Of a stretch of DNA of 64,000 nucleotides, positions 1-10,964 are shown piece by piece. The notes beneath the pieces are model-generated. The model worked only from the letters and a program-made list of their open reading frames with translations, was not told the DNA's origin and did not search any database. The stretch lies in contig CM066737.1 in assembly GCA_033961575.1 (NCBI GenBank), positions 88,966,271 to 89,030,270 on the forward strand. Reading direction: 5' to 3'. A program made the position numbers and the translations under genes. Position 1 is the stretch's first letter. Each line of letters opens with the position of its first letter. The DNA is from Aselliscus stoliczkanus (taxonomy: Eukaryota; Chordata; Mammalia; Chiroptera; Hipposideridae).

Positions 1-417
1 TTGAACTTGCTTCTGCCATGAGTCTGACTAAAAATATGAAATGTTTGTCCATTTTTTTGGCCTGCCATCTTTTATCAAGTCTGTTTTTATTCTTCCACTG
101 CCCATCAATTCTTCATAATTTAGTTCTAAAGCAGTAACAGCAGTCTTAGATCTTCATTACTACAGTTCTCAAGAAATTTGATTTCATGCCTCAATTTTGT
201 TAGCTCAGAAGAATGGGGGTGAGGGGACTCTTTTGGCTCTTTAAGGAGAGACACATCCTTTAAGAGAAGTTTGTCTTATTAAATTTTTCCAGACAAGGTA
301 TCTCTTAACTTTAAAAATTCTCCTTTAATATGCTTTGATCCTGGTTTTTAATTTTCTTATTTTTAAATTTTCTTATTTTTGTTATATATAATTATTAATT
401 TAGTCATTCTAAATATT
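1..417. other. Single-copy AT-rich sequence
   Basis: I see no repeat family, exon or long ORF here. Homopolymer T runs are present but nothing specific. Confidence 0.4.
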
Positions 418-431
418 TTAAATACCTGTTT

Positions 432-543
432 TTTGGGTGTTTTTTTATTTTTAATTAATTTATTTATTTTTTTGAGGGCACTGTCACTGGCCCTCATATG
501 TGGGACCAAACCGGGCTTAACGACCGCGCCACTCAGCCGGCCC
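432..543 (-). mobile_element. SINE family A, internally deleted
   Basis: Reverse complement of the A consensus, keeping the CACTGGCCCTCATATG part and the GGCCGGC terminus but missing most of the anticodon-arm-like region. The poly(T)/AT-rich stretch on the left is the tail. The near-perfect repeat TTAAATACCTGTTTT on each side is the target site duplication. Confidence 0.85.
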
Positions 544-560
544 TTAAATACCTGTTTTAA

Positions 561-1230
561 ATCACTCATTTTATTAAATAATATATTGATTTAGACATGC
601 ACTGTATTGCTTGCATCTACTATATATTTTATGGAACCATTTTATGCAAACTCTCCCCACACATCTTGTAGATCAATGTCTCCAATCATGACAAATTTTC
701 ATTTCTGACTAAGACGTTTGAGACCTGCTACTTCAACCCATTTATAAAGCTCTTACTTTATCCAATTTTTGTGAGCTGAAATAAAGATTCTTGTGGCCAA
801 GGTTTTAGGACCACCTGAGAAACCAAGACATCTTTAAGTCACTATTCTCCAAATCATTACTTGTTTGGGATTCATTAAAGGTCTCCTGGGGATTCCCAGA
901 GTCATCCCCTGCCCACTTCCACCCTACCCCCACCTCCCATCCTACTGTCCTTTCCTTAAATCCTTAAATATTTGTCTTCTCCCTGGTGTTACACCTACCA
1001 CAGAAGATCTCAGTGCCTTGCTGGGGGGAAGTAAAAATGAATTCAGACGAAAAAAAGAAAAGGGGCACGATACAAATTCCAGAAAAGCTGTAATCTCCCC
1101 TGTACATTAATCTCTTGCTGTTTCTCCATGGAATCAGCAGCTACCCTCGACTTGTCCTTTTGTTGGTCCTGGGCTCCTTCACCAACTTGCAGATCAGGTA
1201 AGGGCACAGAACTGGGAATAAGTAAACTTG
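561..1230. other. Single-copy sequence, no gene seen
   Basis: A short open frame at 865-1110 has no recognisable domain and no codon-like character. I treat it as chance. Confidence 0.4.
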
Positions 1231-1500
1231 ATTTCTAGTCCTGGCCCTGTTGTTAGTTGATTGTGTAGCCTTGAGCACGTCACTTAACTTATGCAAAACT
1301 TGGTTTCTCATTTATAAAATAAAGGAGTTTGACTTGATAATATCTTTTTTTTTTTAGGGCAGTGTTACTGGCCCTTATATGTGGGACTGAACCGGGGCCA
1401 CTGGCTTCCCAAGCCAGCGCTTAACCACAGTGCCACTCGGCCGGCCCCAACTTGATAATATCTGATAATATCTAAGGTCCTTTTTAGCTCAAAGAATCAA
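1231..1500 (+). repeat. MIR-type SINE, split by a younger SINE
   Basis: The order 'tgtgtagccttgagcacgtc', 'ttaactt', 'ttataaaat' and, after the insertion, 'ctaaggtcctttttagctc' follows the MIR/MIR3 layout (core, TCACTTAACTT, AAAATGGG-like, then TCTAAGGTCCYTTYYAGCTC). It is the target of the A insertion inside it. Confidence 0.65.
1345..1447 (-). mobile_element. SINE family A (full length) inside MIR
   Basis: Complete inverted A element: poly(T), GGGCAGTG, the stem-loop GGCTTCCCAAGCC, then CACTCGGCCGGCCCC. The target site duplication ACTTGATAATATCT occurs on both sides, so the insertion postdates the MIR. Confidence 0.93.
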
Positions 1501-2009
1501 TGAGTGTGACTCAATGCATTGTCTTGTCCAAATTAAGAAACCTAAGATCTCAACTTTTGTTTCAAGTTTATCTTCATTTTTAAAATGATTTATTTTACTT
1601 ATTAACATAATACAAATTCTCAGTTTAAAAAAAATAGAAATTCTATTTTTCCACTGTTTTATTAGCTTCACCTCTGACCTCTGAGCCCACTCCAATTTCA
1701 CCAGTACCTATTCAAAAGCTCAAATCTTGCTGTGTAATTTAGAACTATTATTCTTCCTAGTTTAATAGTAAGAAACATAAAACAATAGACAGGAAAAATT
1801 AATAGAAAGGTGAGTATGAAGACCTTAAAAACCTCTGAGGTGATCAATTTCTTGGAATGAAGAATTATATAATTTCCCAAAGAGATCTCTGAAGCTTTAT
1901 GGTAATCAATTATCTCTATAATTTAATCTATTTGAAAATAGGGGTTATATAATTTCTGAAATATACATCTAAACTATTAAGGTGGAATATAGGGAGAACA
2001 CATGTTCAG
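1500..2009. other. Single-copy AT-rich sequence
   Basis: No recognisable repeat or coding signal. Short minus-strand frames at 1489-1880 have low-complexity composition and look fortuitous. Confidence 0.35.
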
Positions 2010-2023
2010 AAAATGTACATTGA

Positions 2024-2130
2024 GGGCCGGCCGAGTGGTGCGGTGGTTAAGCACTGGCTTGGGAAGCCAGCGGCCCCGGTTCAGGTCCCACATATGAGGG
2101 CCAGTGACACTGCCCTCAAAAAAAAGAAGA
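2024..2130 (+). mobile_element. SINE family A
   Basis: Full-length A element, GGGCCGGCCGAGTGGTGCGG to CTGCCCTC plus an A-rich tail, with the perfect stem CTGGC/GCCAG around the loop TTGGGAA. Flanked by AAAATRTACATTGA, the target site duplication with one mismatch. Confidence 0.93.
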
Positions 2131-2244
2131 AAATATACATTGAGCAGAGTATTAATGTCATTTGTGATTTATTATTCCACATTACTGTTGTGTAAGATAT
2201 TCTATTAATAGCACATTACTTTGATGTACAAGGTTCAGTAGACT

Positions 2245-3170
2245 TCATGCACTGGCAAATGCCATGCATAATTTGAGATGCCTTGTTGGTCCACAAATAA
2301 CAATAACGATAAATTTATAATGACATTTCAACCAGTCCCCACTTTTCCTCTTAATCTTATCTGATCTGTCTCTCCTTACATTCAAGAGTATGTACGACAT
2401 ACTTCCAGCTGCAAAGGCAAGTGTCATTTCTGGACATTTTTTAATGCTTTGTAATTTTCTCCTTTTCAATGCTGGGAGAAACTGATAATCTAAATAACGA
2501 GAGGTTTCCACACCAGTAGCACAGTTCCATTTAGCTTTTGAGTTGTGCACTTGTGGTTGAGGTTGTAAGTCATTCGCAACATCTTCTACTCTAGATTGCA
2601 AATCAGACAGTGTTTATGCCTGCATTCTGACACCAGCTTTCCATACAATGCTAAAAACCCTGATTCTGATACTTGAAACTACATGTTTGTCTAGTTTATT
2701 AGTCCATAGCATACATCATTGTTACAGTTTTCATATTCCGTCTCCCTTGGGGCTCTTTTATTCCTGCCAACATCTCTTTCAGGTTATTTGATTACAGCTT
2801 TCATTGCCACTGAAAAAATAATCACCAACAATGTTCAACCTGTTACAACTGCCTTTTCCACTCTCTGCCATTTTGTACATTTTTGGCCTACTGTCAAACT
2901 CATGAAAATTTCAATATAATAGCCTTTAACCAACTGCTGCATTCTGTTAGGAGTTCTTTCACCTTTTTATGTTGCATACTCCCATATGGGTAAACCAAAT
3001 GGAGCCAAGAGCTGGGATGCTCTCACTTTCTTAATCAGTTTGGAAATTATTCTTCTGTATTCTGGACTGTCAAAAGAATTTAGGAATCTCAGCCTGCATG
3101 CAGTATGTTCCTGCATAGCTGACATAATAAGAGCATAAGAAATAGCACACTGGGTTGGAGCAATAGGGCA
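2245..3170 (-). pseudogene. Possible decayed coding-derived segment, unidentified
   Basis: The minus strand carries three stretches that read as plausible protein in shifting frames. A roughly 65-codon stretch near 3170-2985 contains SFDSPEYRR and SQLLAPFGLPIW, then a stop. About 20 more codons follow. A 118-codon open frame covers 2601-2245. Between them lie several stops and frame changes. No poly(A) tail or target duplication is clear, and I cannot name the parent gene. It could be a very old retrocopy, a relic of a transposon ORF, or coincidence. Confidence 0.22.
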
Positions 3171-3225
3171 ACTAGCTCAGAACACTGTGCCAGGTGCAGG
3201 CAGTTAACCTAGTAATTTTCATTTT

Positions 3226-3336
3226 TTGTTTGTTTGTTTGTTTTTGAGGGCAGTGTCACTGGCCCTCATATGTGGGACCGAACCGGAGCCGCTGACTTCC
3301 CAAGCCAGCACTTAACCACTGCACCACTCGGCAGGC
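3226..3336 (-). mobile_element. SINE family A with TTTG-rich tail
   Basis: Inverted A element, ending CACTCGGCAGGCC, whose tail is a (TTTG)n run. The 18-bp perfect repeat CCTAGTAATTTTCATTTT on both sides is the target site duplication. The perfect duplication argues for a fairly recent insertion. Confidence 0.94.
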
Positions 3337-3354
3337 CCTAGTAATTTTCATTTT

Positions 3355-5320
3355 AAAAAATTAGGATGCCTTGTAAATCATTTGGCATTGAGTATATCCA
3401 ATGATTTCTTCAGCTTTTCCCATTCTCCATTTCAGCCTTGTTTTAGGTATATAATTTCTATAAGTTGACTGATTTCTCTATAAATACATAGAGGTATATA
3501 TTTCCGTTTCTCTTTAATCTACATCCTTTCATCTCAAGGGATGCCCCAATTAAGTGCTATGGAATTCGGTGAATACAATTATATGTACCCAAAGTAGATT
3601 TTAATCTCACATCCCTTCACTAACCCCTTTTCATTTTCATCTTCCCAGTCTGAGAAATTCTAATTCTTTTTAGGCTTTTAGTCTGTCCTTGAATGAAAGG
3701 TAAGCATTCCCCTTATCATCTTAGTTGCTCTTCCTGGATCTTTTCCAGCTGTTATATCATCCTTGGGATATTGTGATTGGAAAGGCCCAAATACTGGTGC
3801 TTAAATGTGTTAGCATTGTCTCTACTCTCCACTCATGAAGAAAGTAAACGCTATTTGTTGTCTCCCATTGGTGCAGAAATGGAGAAACCAATTGAGGTCA
3901 TAACCTTTTCTACCTACATTAGCTCTAGCTGAAGGTTGGCTTGCTGCTACTTTTCTGTCATACCAGCTGAAGCGTTTGACCTTATATTTCTGTCAGTTGT
4001 CCCTTACAAAGGATTTGATTTTTAGAGAAGCCAGTCCTTCCCTCCTCTAGAAACACTGCATTTGCCAAATATTGGGAGGTATTCACTAATGAAACTCAGT
4101 AGTAAACCTGCTGACTCAATCACCAGTAATGCATTTCATCAGGTTCCCTTTGTAAATATCTCTGAAGCACTTCACGGAAGAGTGCAAAATGGAGTTCTGG
4201 GGAAGACGCTAACTGTTCAGCTTTTTACATGCAATGCTCAAGAAGCAACTTGTGTCCAAAGGAGTGTCTGTCTTTCCCTGCTAGTTATTTTGGATGTTGT
4301 GTACATTACCACAGATGTTGTCTTAATGACCATGATCGACGCTTCTCTCCACTCTCGATCCCAGGCATGTTTCTACAGCCACCTATTTCATCTCTATTAC
4401 TCACAACTTTCTGGGGGTTCCTGCTTAGTCGAATGCAGTATAAAACCTCCCTGGCTGAAGCCAACAGTCTCTTCCATCAACATTATTGCTATTGCTGTGT
4501 CTGCTTTGCAAATTGCTGGTTGGAGTTCTTCCTCTCCTGTGTTCTTGTGGCTACCATTTTTATGGCTGTACTAGTACAAATATGTGACTCTGCATGGAAT
4601 TGTGGTCATCTTCCTAGACTTACCTTTTGGTGTTTGTGTCTTCTTGCATTCTGTTGGTCTATTTGGAATTAAACTGATGATTCTTGCTCTGATTATAAGT
4701 ACCCATTCTCCCTAACGCCTGAATGTTGACACCCTCTCTCTCTATACCATATTGCCCCTGTTACTACATTCTGGGCAATTGTTTAGATTCCAAATTCATC
4801 CCATATTTAAAGCATATCTTGCCCTCATTCTTGCTCCAGCTCCCTTTCATGTGTGCCAGGAGTTGCTCTCATTCAAGTTTTGGTTAGTCTATTTGTTCCT
4901 TTGAGCTATTGATTGCTATTTTAGTACCTGTTTTTATACAGAGGGAGCAGCAGTTAGTTATGTCTCAGCTTTAACACCAATCAGCATGCTAAATATCTGT
5001 GCTGGTGGTTTGCAGTGGATACATCTTTTGAGAATGAGATGGGCTCTTATTAGAAAGAACACTGGGTTATGAAATCTAACTTAGAAAACATTTCCCCATA
5101 TCTCATTCCTAATACCTCACTGTTCTAGGAATGATATCAGTCTTCTGACATTCAGATTGAACATCGGTTGAGATTGCCAGAGGTTTTCTTCATTTTTACT
5201 ACAATATGAACACCTTATGTAGTGTATAATTTTGTGCTATTTCTGGCAAGTTCCCTCAGATGTATCTTTTAGCAGTGCACAAGACAATATGAAATAGAAG
5301 ACATAGTAAGCAGAACAGGC
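3355..5320. other. Single-copy stretch with two overlapping open frames
   Basis: No repeat recognised. Two overlapping plus-strand frames, of 170 codons (4062-4574) and 147 codons (4229-4672), are the longest open frames in the window not caused by known repeats. Neither has a recognisable domain, start context or paralogue that I know. The second is rich in Cys, Trp and Leu, as random T-rich sequence tends to be. I do not call a gene. Confidence 0.4.
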
Positions 5321-5324
5321 ATTG

Positions 5325-5480
5325 GAAGACTTGTAGCTCCAGCTTTGCTATTAACTAGCTGGTTGATCAAAGGTGAATTGCATATTCTCTGGGCCTCAGT
5401 GTCTCCATCTGTCCTCTAAGAGGGCTGAATCACATGATATCACAAGTCATTTCCTGTCCTGACATTCTCTGATTTTATAA
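5325..5480 (+). repeat. MIR SINE fragment
   Basis: Contains the MIR landmarks in order: CTCCAGCTTTGCTATTAACTA, a GTTGATC segment where GTGACC is usual, CTGGGCCTCAGT, TCCATCTGT and GAGGGCTGAAT. Heavily diverged, as expected for this ancient family. Confidence 0.75.
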
Positions 5481-6016
5481 ATGTTGACTTTGAAATAGAA
5501 ATTGTTTGTAACAGTTTTCCAGAGGAGTGAAAATGAGTCTTCATATCGCCCTTGAGGGTTCTTATTGCACCATCAATCTTATCAGGATAGAAAGGACAAA
5601 TAATATTAAACCTTTTACTTAACTGTTTAGCACCACTAATAACAGGAAGTGAATGTAACAGAGAATCAGCTGTCTAATTTTAGCTGTCAGTCTTTGAGGA
5701 AACTGGTGAATATCTCTGGGTAATTAAATTTGTGAAATTGCTGCCAAAAGCCTGGTGCTCTGACTTTTCAAAAGGCTTTTAGTACACAAAGATAACCCAG
5801 AGGTCAGCCTTCTCCTCCATGGTTTGATGGTTCCAAAGGTCACATTAGCTGAGTCTCATTATGTTCTGGAACACAATGAAGGAATAGTCAGTAATGCATA
5901 ACTGATGATAGAATCATGAAAACAACTCAGTTTAAGATATTAACTGAAAGAGAGTGAATGAGATGCCATCGTGTTATGCAGAGTCCTGATTCTGGCCTGG
6001 TTTTGTAGACCTTCTT

Positions 6017-6051
6017 TTTTGTTTGTTTGTTTTTTGTTTTGTTGGGGGTTT
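6017..6051 (-). mobile_element. Tail-only retroinsertion (poly T/G)
   Basis: A 35-bp run of T and G sits between two perfect 16-bp copies of TTTTGTAGACCTTCTT. This is the footprint of target-primed reverse transcription in which only the poly(A)-like tail was copied. A plain tandem duplication with T-tract expansion is the alternative. Confidence 0.6.
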
Positions 6052-6177
6052 TTTTGTAGACCTTCTTGATAGGCGTAGATGTTGGTATCTCCTGTGCATG
6101 TCTCATAGATTCATAAAAAAAACCTCATGACCTTTTTTACCGTTTCATAAGCTGACACATATAGCCTTGACTGAAAT

Positions 6178-6280
6178 AACAGACCCCAAGAGGATGGGGG
6201 CTGTATCTCTTTTTGTAGCATAGTGCCTCACAGATAGTGTATACTCAGTATGATTGTTGAATGAATAAATGAACACATAC
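6178..6280 (+). repeat. L2 3' end
   Basis: Matches the L2 3' layout: AGAGGATGGGGGCTGTATCT, then TAGTGCCTCACAGATAGT, then GTTGAATGAATAAATGAA. Confidence 0.75.
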
Positions 6281-6539
6281 CAGTAATTCTCTGTGCTTTA
6301 CAGTTTCCTGACTCCATCAAAAAATCTTCTAATGTCTGTGTATGAATTTAGATCTACTGCTCAAGTGTGTCTCTCATATCCTCTAGACAACAACTTTAAT
6401 ATTAGAAAGTGTGCTTAGTCTTTTATAGTTTCTCATGTCTCTTGATAAAAGAGACTGGCATCTTAAGATGCTTAACCATAGAGCTGAGAGAACTATGGGT
6501 GCAGCTGGGCCCTTCGTTAACTCGCTAGTCCTGACTTCC

Positions 6540-6790
6540 TCTTGAACTTTGTGGTAACTTCCTGGGGAGGGATGTGAATAAAGTGGGAAGCCATGTTGGG
6601 CTCTTATCCTTTTTCCAAGAGGGTGGCTGGTTGAGACACAGGCCTAGGAGTGCGCTTGTATGCACCCCTGGTGGCTTTGTTTCTTTCTCTTCCCGAATAA
6701 AGCATTTCTTTGGGTGGGTTTACCTGGAGAATATTTCTGGACAGTCGACAAAAACATTATACATGGTGCCTAGGAGACAATCCTTAGAAT
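6540..6790 (+). repeat. Candidate solitary LTR-like sequence
   Basis: A CCCGAATAAAGCATTTC polyadenylation-type block is followed by a T/G-rich stretch and then ACATGGTGCCTAGGAGAC. That order resembles the R-U5 region of a retroviral LTR followed by a primer-binding-site-like TGGTGCC. No 5' TG boundary, second LTR or internal gag/pol was found, so this is weak. Confidence 0.3.
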
Positions 6791-7314
6791 ACATGTCTGA
6801 ACGGCACATACCAAATCCTGAGGTCTACGGATTCTGTTGTCTTTATATAACAATGTGATTAGGGGTATAAACCAGCTCTTCTGGGACTGAGTTTCCCCAT
6901 CAACAATAAGGAATTAGAACTAGATAATGCCTGACATCACTATGAGTTCTGGCTTTCTTTGTTTCAGTAGAACAGTAGTCTTTGTGTTTCCTAAATGTCA
7001 CTCATGATGCTTCTTCTGGTTTTCCAGTGGTCAGTACAGCCTTAATATATACACACATATATGGGGCAGCTAAAATATAATGTTGAGCACAGGCCTCAAA
7101 TCTATTATATTACACAGGCATAGCATAGGTGTCCCCTGCCTCATTCATGGCACTGTTGGGAATTTGAGAGTATGCATAAAATATATTTAAGCCTGTTTCC
7201 CCAAAAGAAGAGGAGGAAATTATTTCAGCTCTTCATTTTCTTTTTCTAACTCTCCCGAACATGTTCTTTCTTCCATAATCATGCAGTAGAAAAAGAAAAA
7301 AAAAACAAACAAAC

Positions 7315-7420
7315 ATGGACTGTGGAATCTAATAAATCTGCATTGGAAACCCAGCTTTATCATATTCTGACTCTGTTATTTGAATAATTTACTTAACCTC
7401 ACACCCATTCCACTTTCTGG
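7315..7420 (+). repeat. MIR SINE fragment
   Basis: GTGGAATCTAATAAATCTGC, then GAAACCCAGCTTTATCATAT, then ACTCTGTTATTTGAATAATT, then TACTTAACCTCA follows the MIR 5' half and core, diverged. Confidence 0.6.
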
Positions 7421-9489
7421 CACATAAGGAATATTAATTAGCTTTCCTTCTCTGCTCTGAAATTTAATTAAAGTCTAATTAACATTTACTAGATACTGAG
7501 TGTTGGGGTTTTAGGAAAACACTCATACAGATATATCCAGTATTAGCTACATGTTTAGAATATTTTCTAGGACACAAATATGTCCTTGATCAAATTCATT
7601 TATTTTCATTCTTGGAGTTCCCACATAATTTGGGGTATGTGTGAGTGAATTCCCAAACATTCCTGAGCCTCTCCTAGGCTTCTCTAATTGCTTCTTATCC
7701 TCTCCCCCCTGGGAAGCAGTATCCTGGTGCCTTCACAAAGGTCAGCAGCAGCCCAGCCAGCACTGGAAAATAACGTAATAACCCTGAACTGCCTCTCCAC
7801 TTTGGATAATTTCCTTAGAGCATTAGTCCTTTGAACACTGACCTGGTTGCACAAAATGTCCCTTTCTCAGCGGGAAAACTCCAAATCCCATTCAGTCTTT
7901 CCCTCCCTCATTCCGGAGGATAAGGTGGGGGAGGGGAGGGGTTGACTGAGGGAATTCAATACTTTTCTGGAAGAATGTTAGTGTGCACGTACACATACAA
8001 TTTCTTTCTTTAAAAATGTAAACTGAGTGCATTGTATAATTCAGTGCTGTCACATTGCAAAATATAAAAAATCTTTGCTTTCCACAGTCTGGAAAGCTCC
8101 TAAGAACAGGTCCTATATGGGGCTTAGCCTGCTGTCAGCATTCAGCAAATGATCACGTCTTCTATGATATCATTAACTCCCAGGAGGGGAGGGCGGGATG
8201 GGGGGGTTGGAGGGGGTGGAATCAGAGAAGCTTCCTTGCTCTTCATGAAAGTTTCCATTGCCTTTTCTGTTTTTCTTTCTCAACTTATCCACATCCATCT
8301 TGGTCTCCAAAGCCATTGCATGTCAACAAGTCAGTGCAAAGAGTAATTTTTAACTTGCTTCTTTGTTGTTTTAAGGGGATTTTGCTGTTTGTTTCCTGTT
8401 TGGTTTGGTCACTTTTTCTTGGTATTGAGCTTTCTATAAAGACAGTATCTCAGAGTTATGGTCTCTGAGTCTCTCTATAGTTATATTATCTCCTAGGCAG
8501 GACAAAAAGCAAAGTTTAATGTATGCCTACTAAGTGCTTCAGTGACAGACTAGCTCTGTCTTCCAATTTGTGAGGATAACACTACCAGTTATTACCCAAT
8601 AAAGAATAGTTGAGACTCAGAGAGGTTGGTGGCTTCCCCGAGACATGCTAATAATGATTCAGCTCTATACCTTTCCTCATAACCCTGTGACATCAGTTGG
8701 TTTTGCATTATCTCACCCCCAGTCTAGGGCCCCCACAACTGCCGTCCTTACCCCCCTAAATGCTCTCTCCAGTGGATCAGAGTTGCTTGGAGCTCTCTGC
8801 TGGGTGTGGTAAAGTGGAGTGGGAGTTGGTTGCCTGCCTCCTGAGGGCAGAGCCTAGCTTAGCTACTGTACTGGAGGACAAGGGTGGAGACATATTTGGG
8901 GGTGGGGCTGTTGAGGTTTGGGACTAAAATAAAGTTTAATAAAGGGGTAGATAATTGAGATTTAAAATAATGATAGTAATAATAATATCATCTCACCTAT
9001 TGCTCCTAGTTGTTTCAACCTCGTAGTATCGTTAGTTGAAAACTGGCACTTAGTATAACTAGGTGTGGCCAGACGACCACTGTGGGGCTGCCATCTTGGG
9101 CATCACCAACATACCCTATTAGTCCTTCCCTATGTTGCTGGTGTCTTTTCCTTGGCTTACCCACCCAATCACCTTCTGCCACTACACTCTTGCAGAGACC
9201 TAAGTTTCTCTTTGCTGCTTTTGCCAATAAAGAGCAACCAAAAATAAAATGAGGGAGCATTTGAGATCTTCCTTCCCGGCAGGTGTTTATAAACTCTTAT
9301 AAAAATCAAGAAGTAAAATTAAATAAATAAAATGAAACAAAAACCGGTCAGCCCTCCTCTGTAGAAGCTGAAAAAGCAGAGGATTTCTGAGTCACATCCT
9401 GCCACCTCCATCAGGGCTTCGCTAAGAGTATGGCTAAGACAAGTAACCTAAGAAATGTCATAAAATGTGTTTCTCCACGTACTCCCAAG
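7421..9489. other. Single-copy sequence, no gene seen
   Basis: No clear repeat family. The frame at 8055-8468 (137 codons) has no recognisable domain. A G-rich tract near 7920-7945 and another near 8185-8220 (GGGCGGGATGGGGGGGTTGGAGGGGG) break up otherwise ordinary sequence. Confidence 0.4.
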
Positions 9490-10008
9490 TCTGTCTTTTT
9501 TTTTTTTAAATTGGGGAATTGGGGGAGGGGAACAGCATTGGGGAATTGAGGAAGGGGACCAGCAGAGATGTTGTTCTTGTTCTTCAATCTTAGTTGTGCA
9601 GGACACCAGTCACCATCTGGCTACCCGCCAGCAGCTCGTGGCCTCTAAGCTCAAGGCGCTATGTTACTAGCTTAGTTGTGGGTGGGCGTAGCCACCATCC
9701 CATGCAGGAGTCGAACCAGCAGTCTTGTTGTTAACAGTGCACGCTCTATCCACTGAATCATCCAGGCAGCAGGTCAGCTCCAGGCGTTGAGTTCAGTCTT
9801 AGTTGCGGGCCAGTGTAACCCACCATCAAACAGGCAGTCTTGTTAGGAGCAGGTGCTTTCACCAGCTGAGCCATCCTGCCACCTGGTGGCAGCTCAGCAG
9901 CACCTCAGCTCTGGTGTAGCTCACTGGCCCATGTGGGAATCGAACCAGCAACCTTGTTGCTCAGAGCTGGAGCTCTTAACCAACTGAGCTGCTCAGCTGA
10001 CCCCCTTC
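9490..10008 (-). mobile_element. Compound SINE E with three tRNA-like units
   Basis: Read on the minus strand, three tRNA-like modules follow one another. The first has box A-like CAGCTCAGTTGGTTAAGAGC and box B GGTTCGATTCCC. The second starts GGATGGCTCAGCTGG, with its box B decayed. The third starts GGATGATTCAGTGGATAGAG, with box B GGTTCGACTCC. CAACTAAG-type spacers separate them, and a shared 3' body ends CCCCAATTCCCCAATTTAAA. Length is about 515 bp. No clean target duplication is visible. Confidence 0.85.
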
Positions 10009-10383
10009 AGGAGCCTTTTCAACATTAGATCATGTCAATAAGTTTGACACCATCCCCTCTTCTAGCAACCTATAAAGTCTCATCTTTCCCATAAATGCCA
10101 GGCCTATGGTTCTAGCCCTACCTAAGGCAAATGCATATGGCCTACGGCCATCGTCATGACTTCCCCAGTGACTGTGCATTGGGTCACCCCATGTATTACA
10201 TGTAGAAAACCTCATATTCTTGCAGAGTAGCTCTTTTTTATTATTATAACTACATGGAAGCAAATAAGTATTTCTCATATTTTTTTCTTGTAGTGACTTA
10301 AAATCACCAAACCAATTTGGGCAGTTAATATGTTTTTGAGAATAAGGAATGACATATTTCCTGAAGATTAAGAAAAATCTCTA

Positions 10384-10562
10384 GGGGCGGCCAGTTAGCT
10401 CAGTTGGTTAGAGTGCATTGCTCATAACAACAAGGTTGCCGGTTCAATTCCCACATGGGCTACTGAGTTGTGCCTTCCACAACTAGATTAAAACAACTAC
10501 TTGACTTGGAGCTGATGGGTCCTAGAAAAACACACTGTGCCCCAATAAAAAAAATTTGAAAG
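10384..10562 (+). mobile_element. SINE family F (tRNA-Ile-like head)
   Basis: Starts GGGGCGGCCAGTTAGCTCAG, has box A TTAGCTCAGTTGGTTAGAG and box B GGTTCAATTCC, then the F body (CCACAACTAGATTAAAACAA, CTTGGAGCTGATGGGTCC) and CCCCAATAAAA. The perfect 12-bp target duplication GAAAAATCTCTA flanks it. Confidence 0.94.
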
Positions 10563-10814
10563 GAAAAATCTCTATCTGAATATAGTCACCCTGTACTAAT
10601 CTATAAATATGTGCTTTATTGGATATAAAGCCAGATGAATTATCATCCTCACTCTGACTTATATCAGTGCTACAGGTATTTGTCTGCCCCCAAACCGTCA
10701 AATAGGGAAGAATGAACCCTAGATGGAACAGGAGGGGCCAAGTGTAGGTATAACAACAGTTCAAAGTGTAAGTATCTTTCCAGCTAAATTTAAAAGACAA
10801 ATTGAGAATATTTT

Positions 10815-10832
10815 ATGTGTGTGTATATATGT

Positions 10833-10867
<35 letters not shown>

Positions 10868-10945
10868 GAGTGTATGTGAAAGAGAGAGAGAAAGACAGAG
10901 AGGAAGAAGAGGAGGGGGAGGAAGAGGAGAAAGAAAGGGTATTAA
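10815..10945 (+). repeat. (TG)n/(CA)n microsatellite plus purine tract
   Basis: A short (GT)n/(AT) block is followed by about 15 CA units and then nearly 75 bases of almost pure A/G. The two halves can form Z-DNA-prone and triplex-prone structures respectively. Small open frames through it are low-complexity artefacts. Confidence 0.95.
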
Positions 10946-10964
10946 CAGTAGTCCTGTGATTCAT

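Noticed and set aside
4062..4672. Two overlapping open frames of 170 and 147 codons
   Set aside because: No recognisable domain, they overlap each other in different frames, and there is no retrocopy hallmark. Such lengths occur by chance in 64 kb of six-frame translation.
10384..10460. tRNA-Ile-like genes at SINE F and D heads
   Set aside because: Acceptor stem pairing is missing and the sequence runs on into SINE bodies with poly(A) and target duplications. These are tRNA-derived SINE heads, not tRNA genes.
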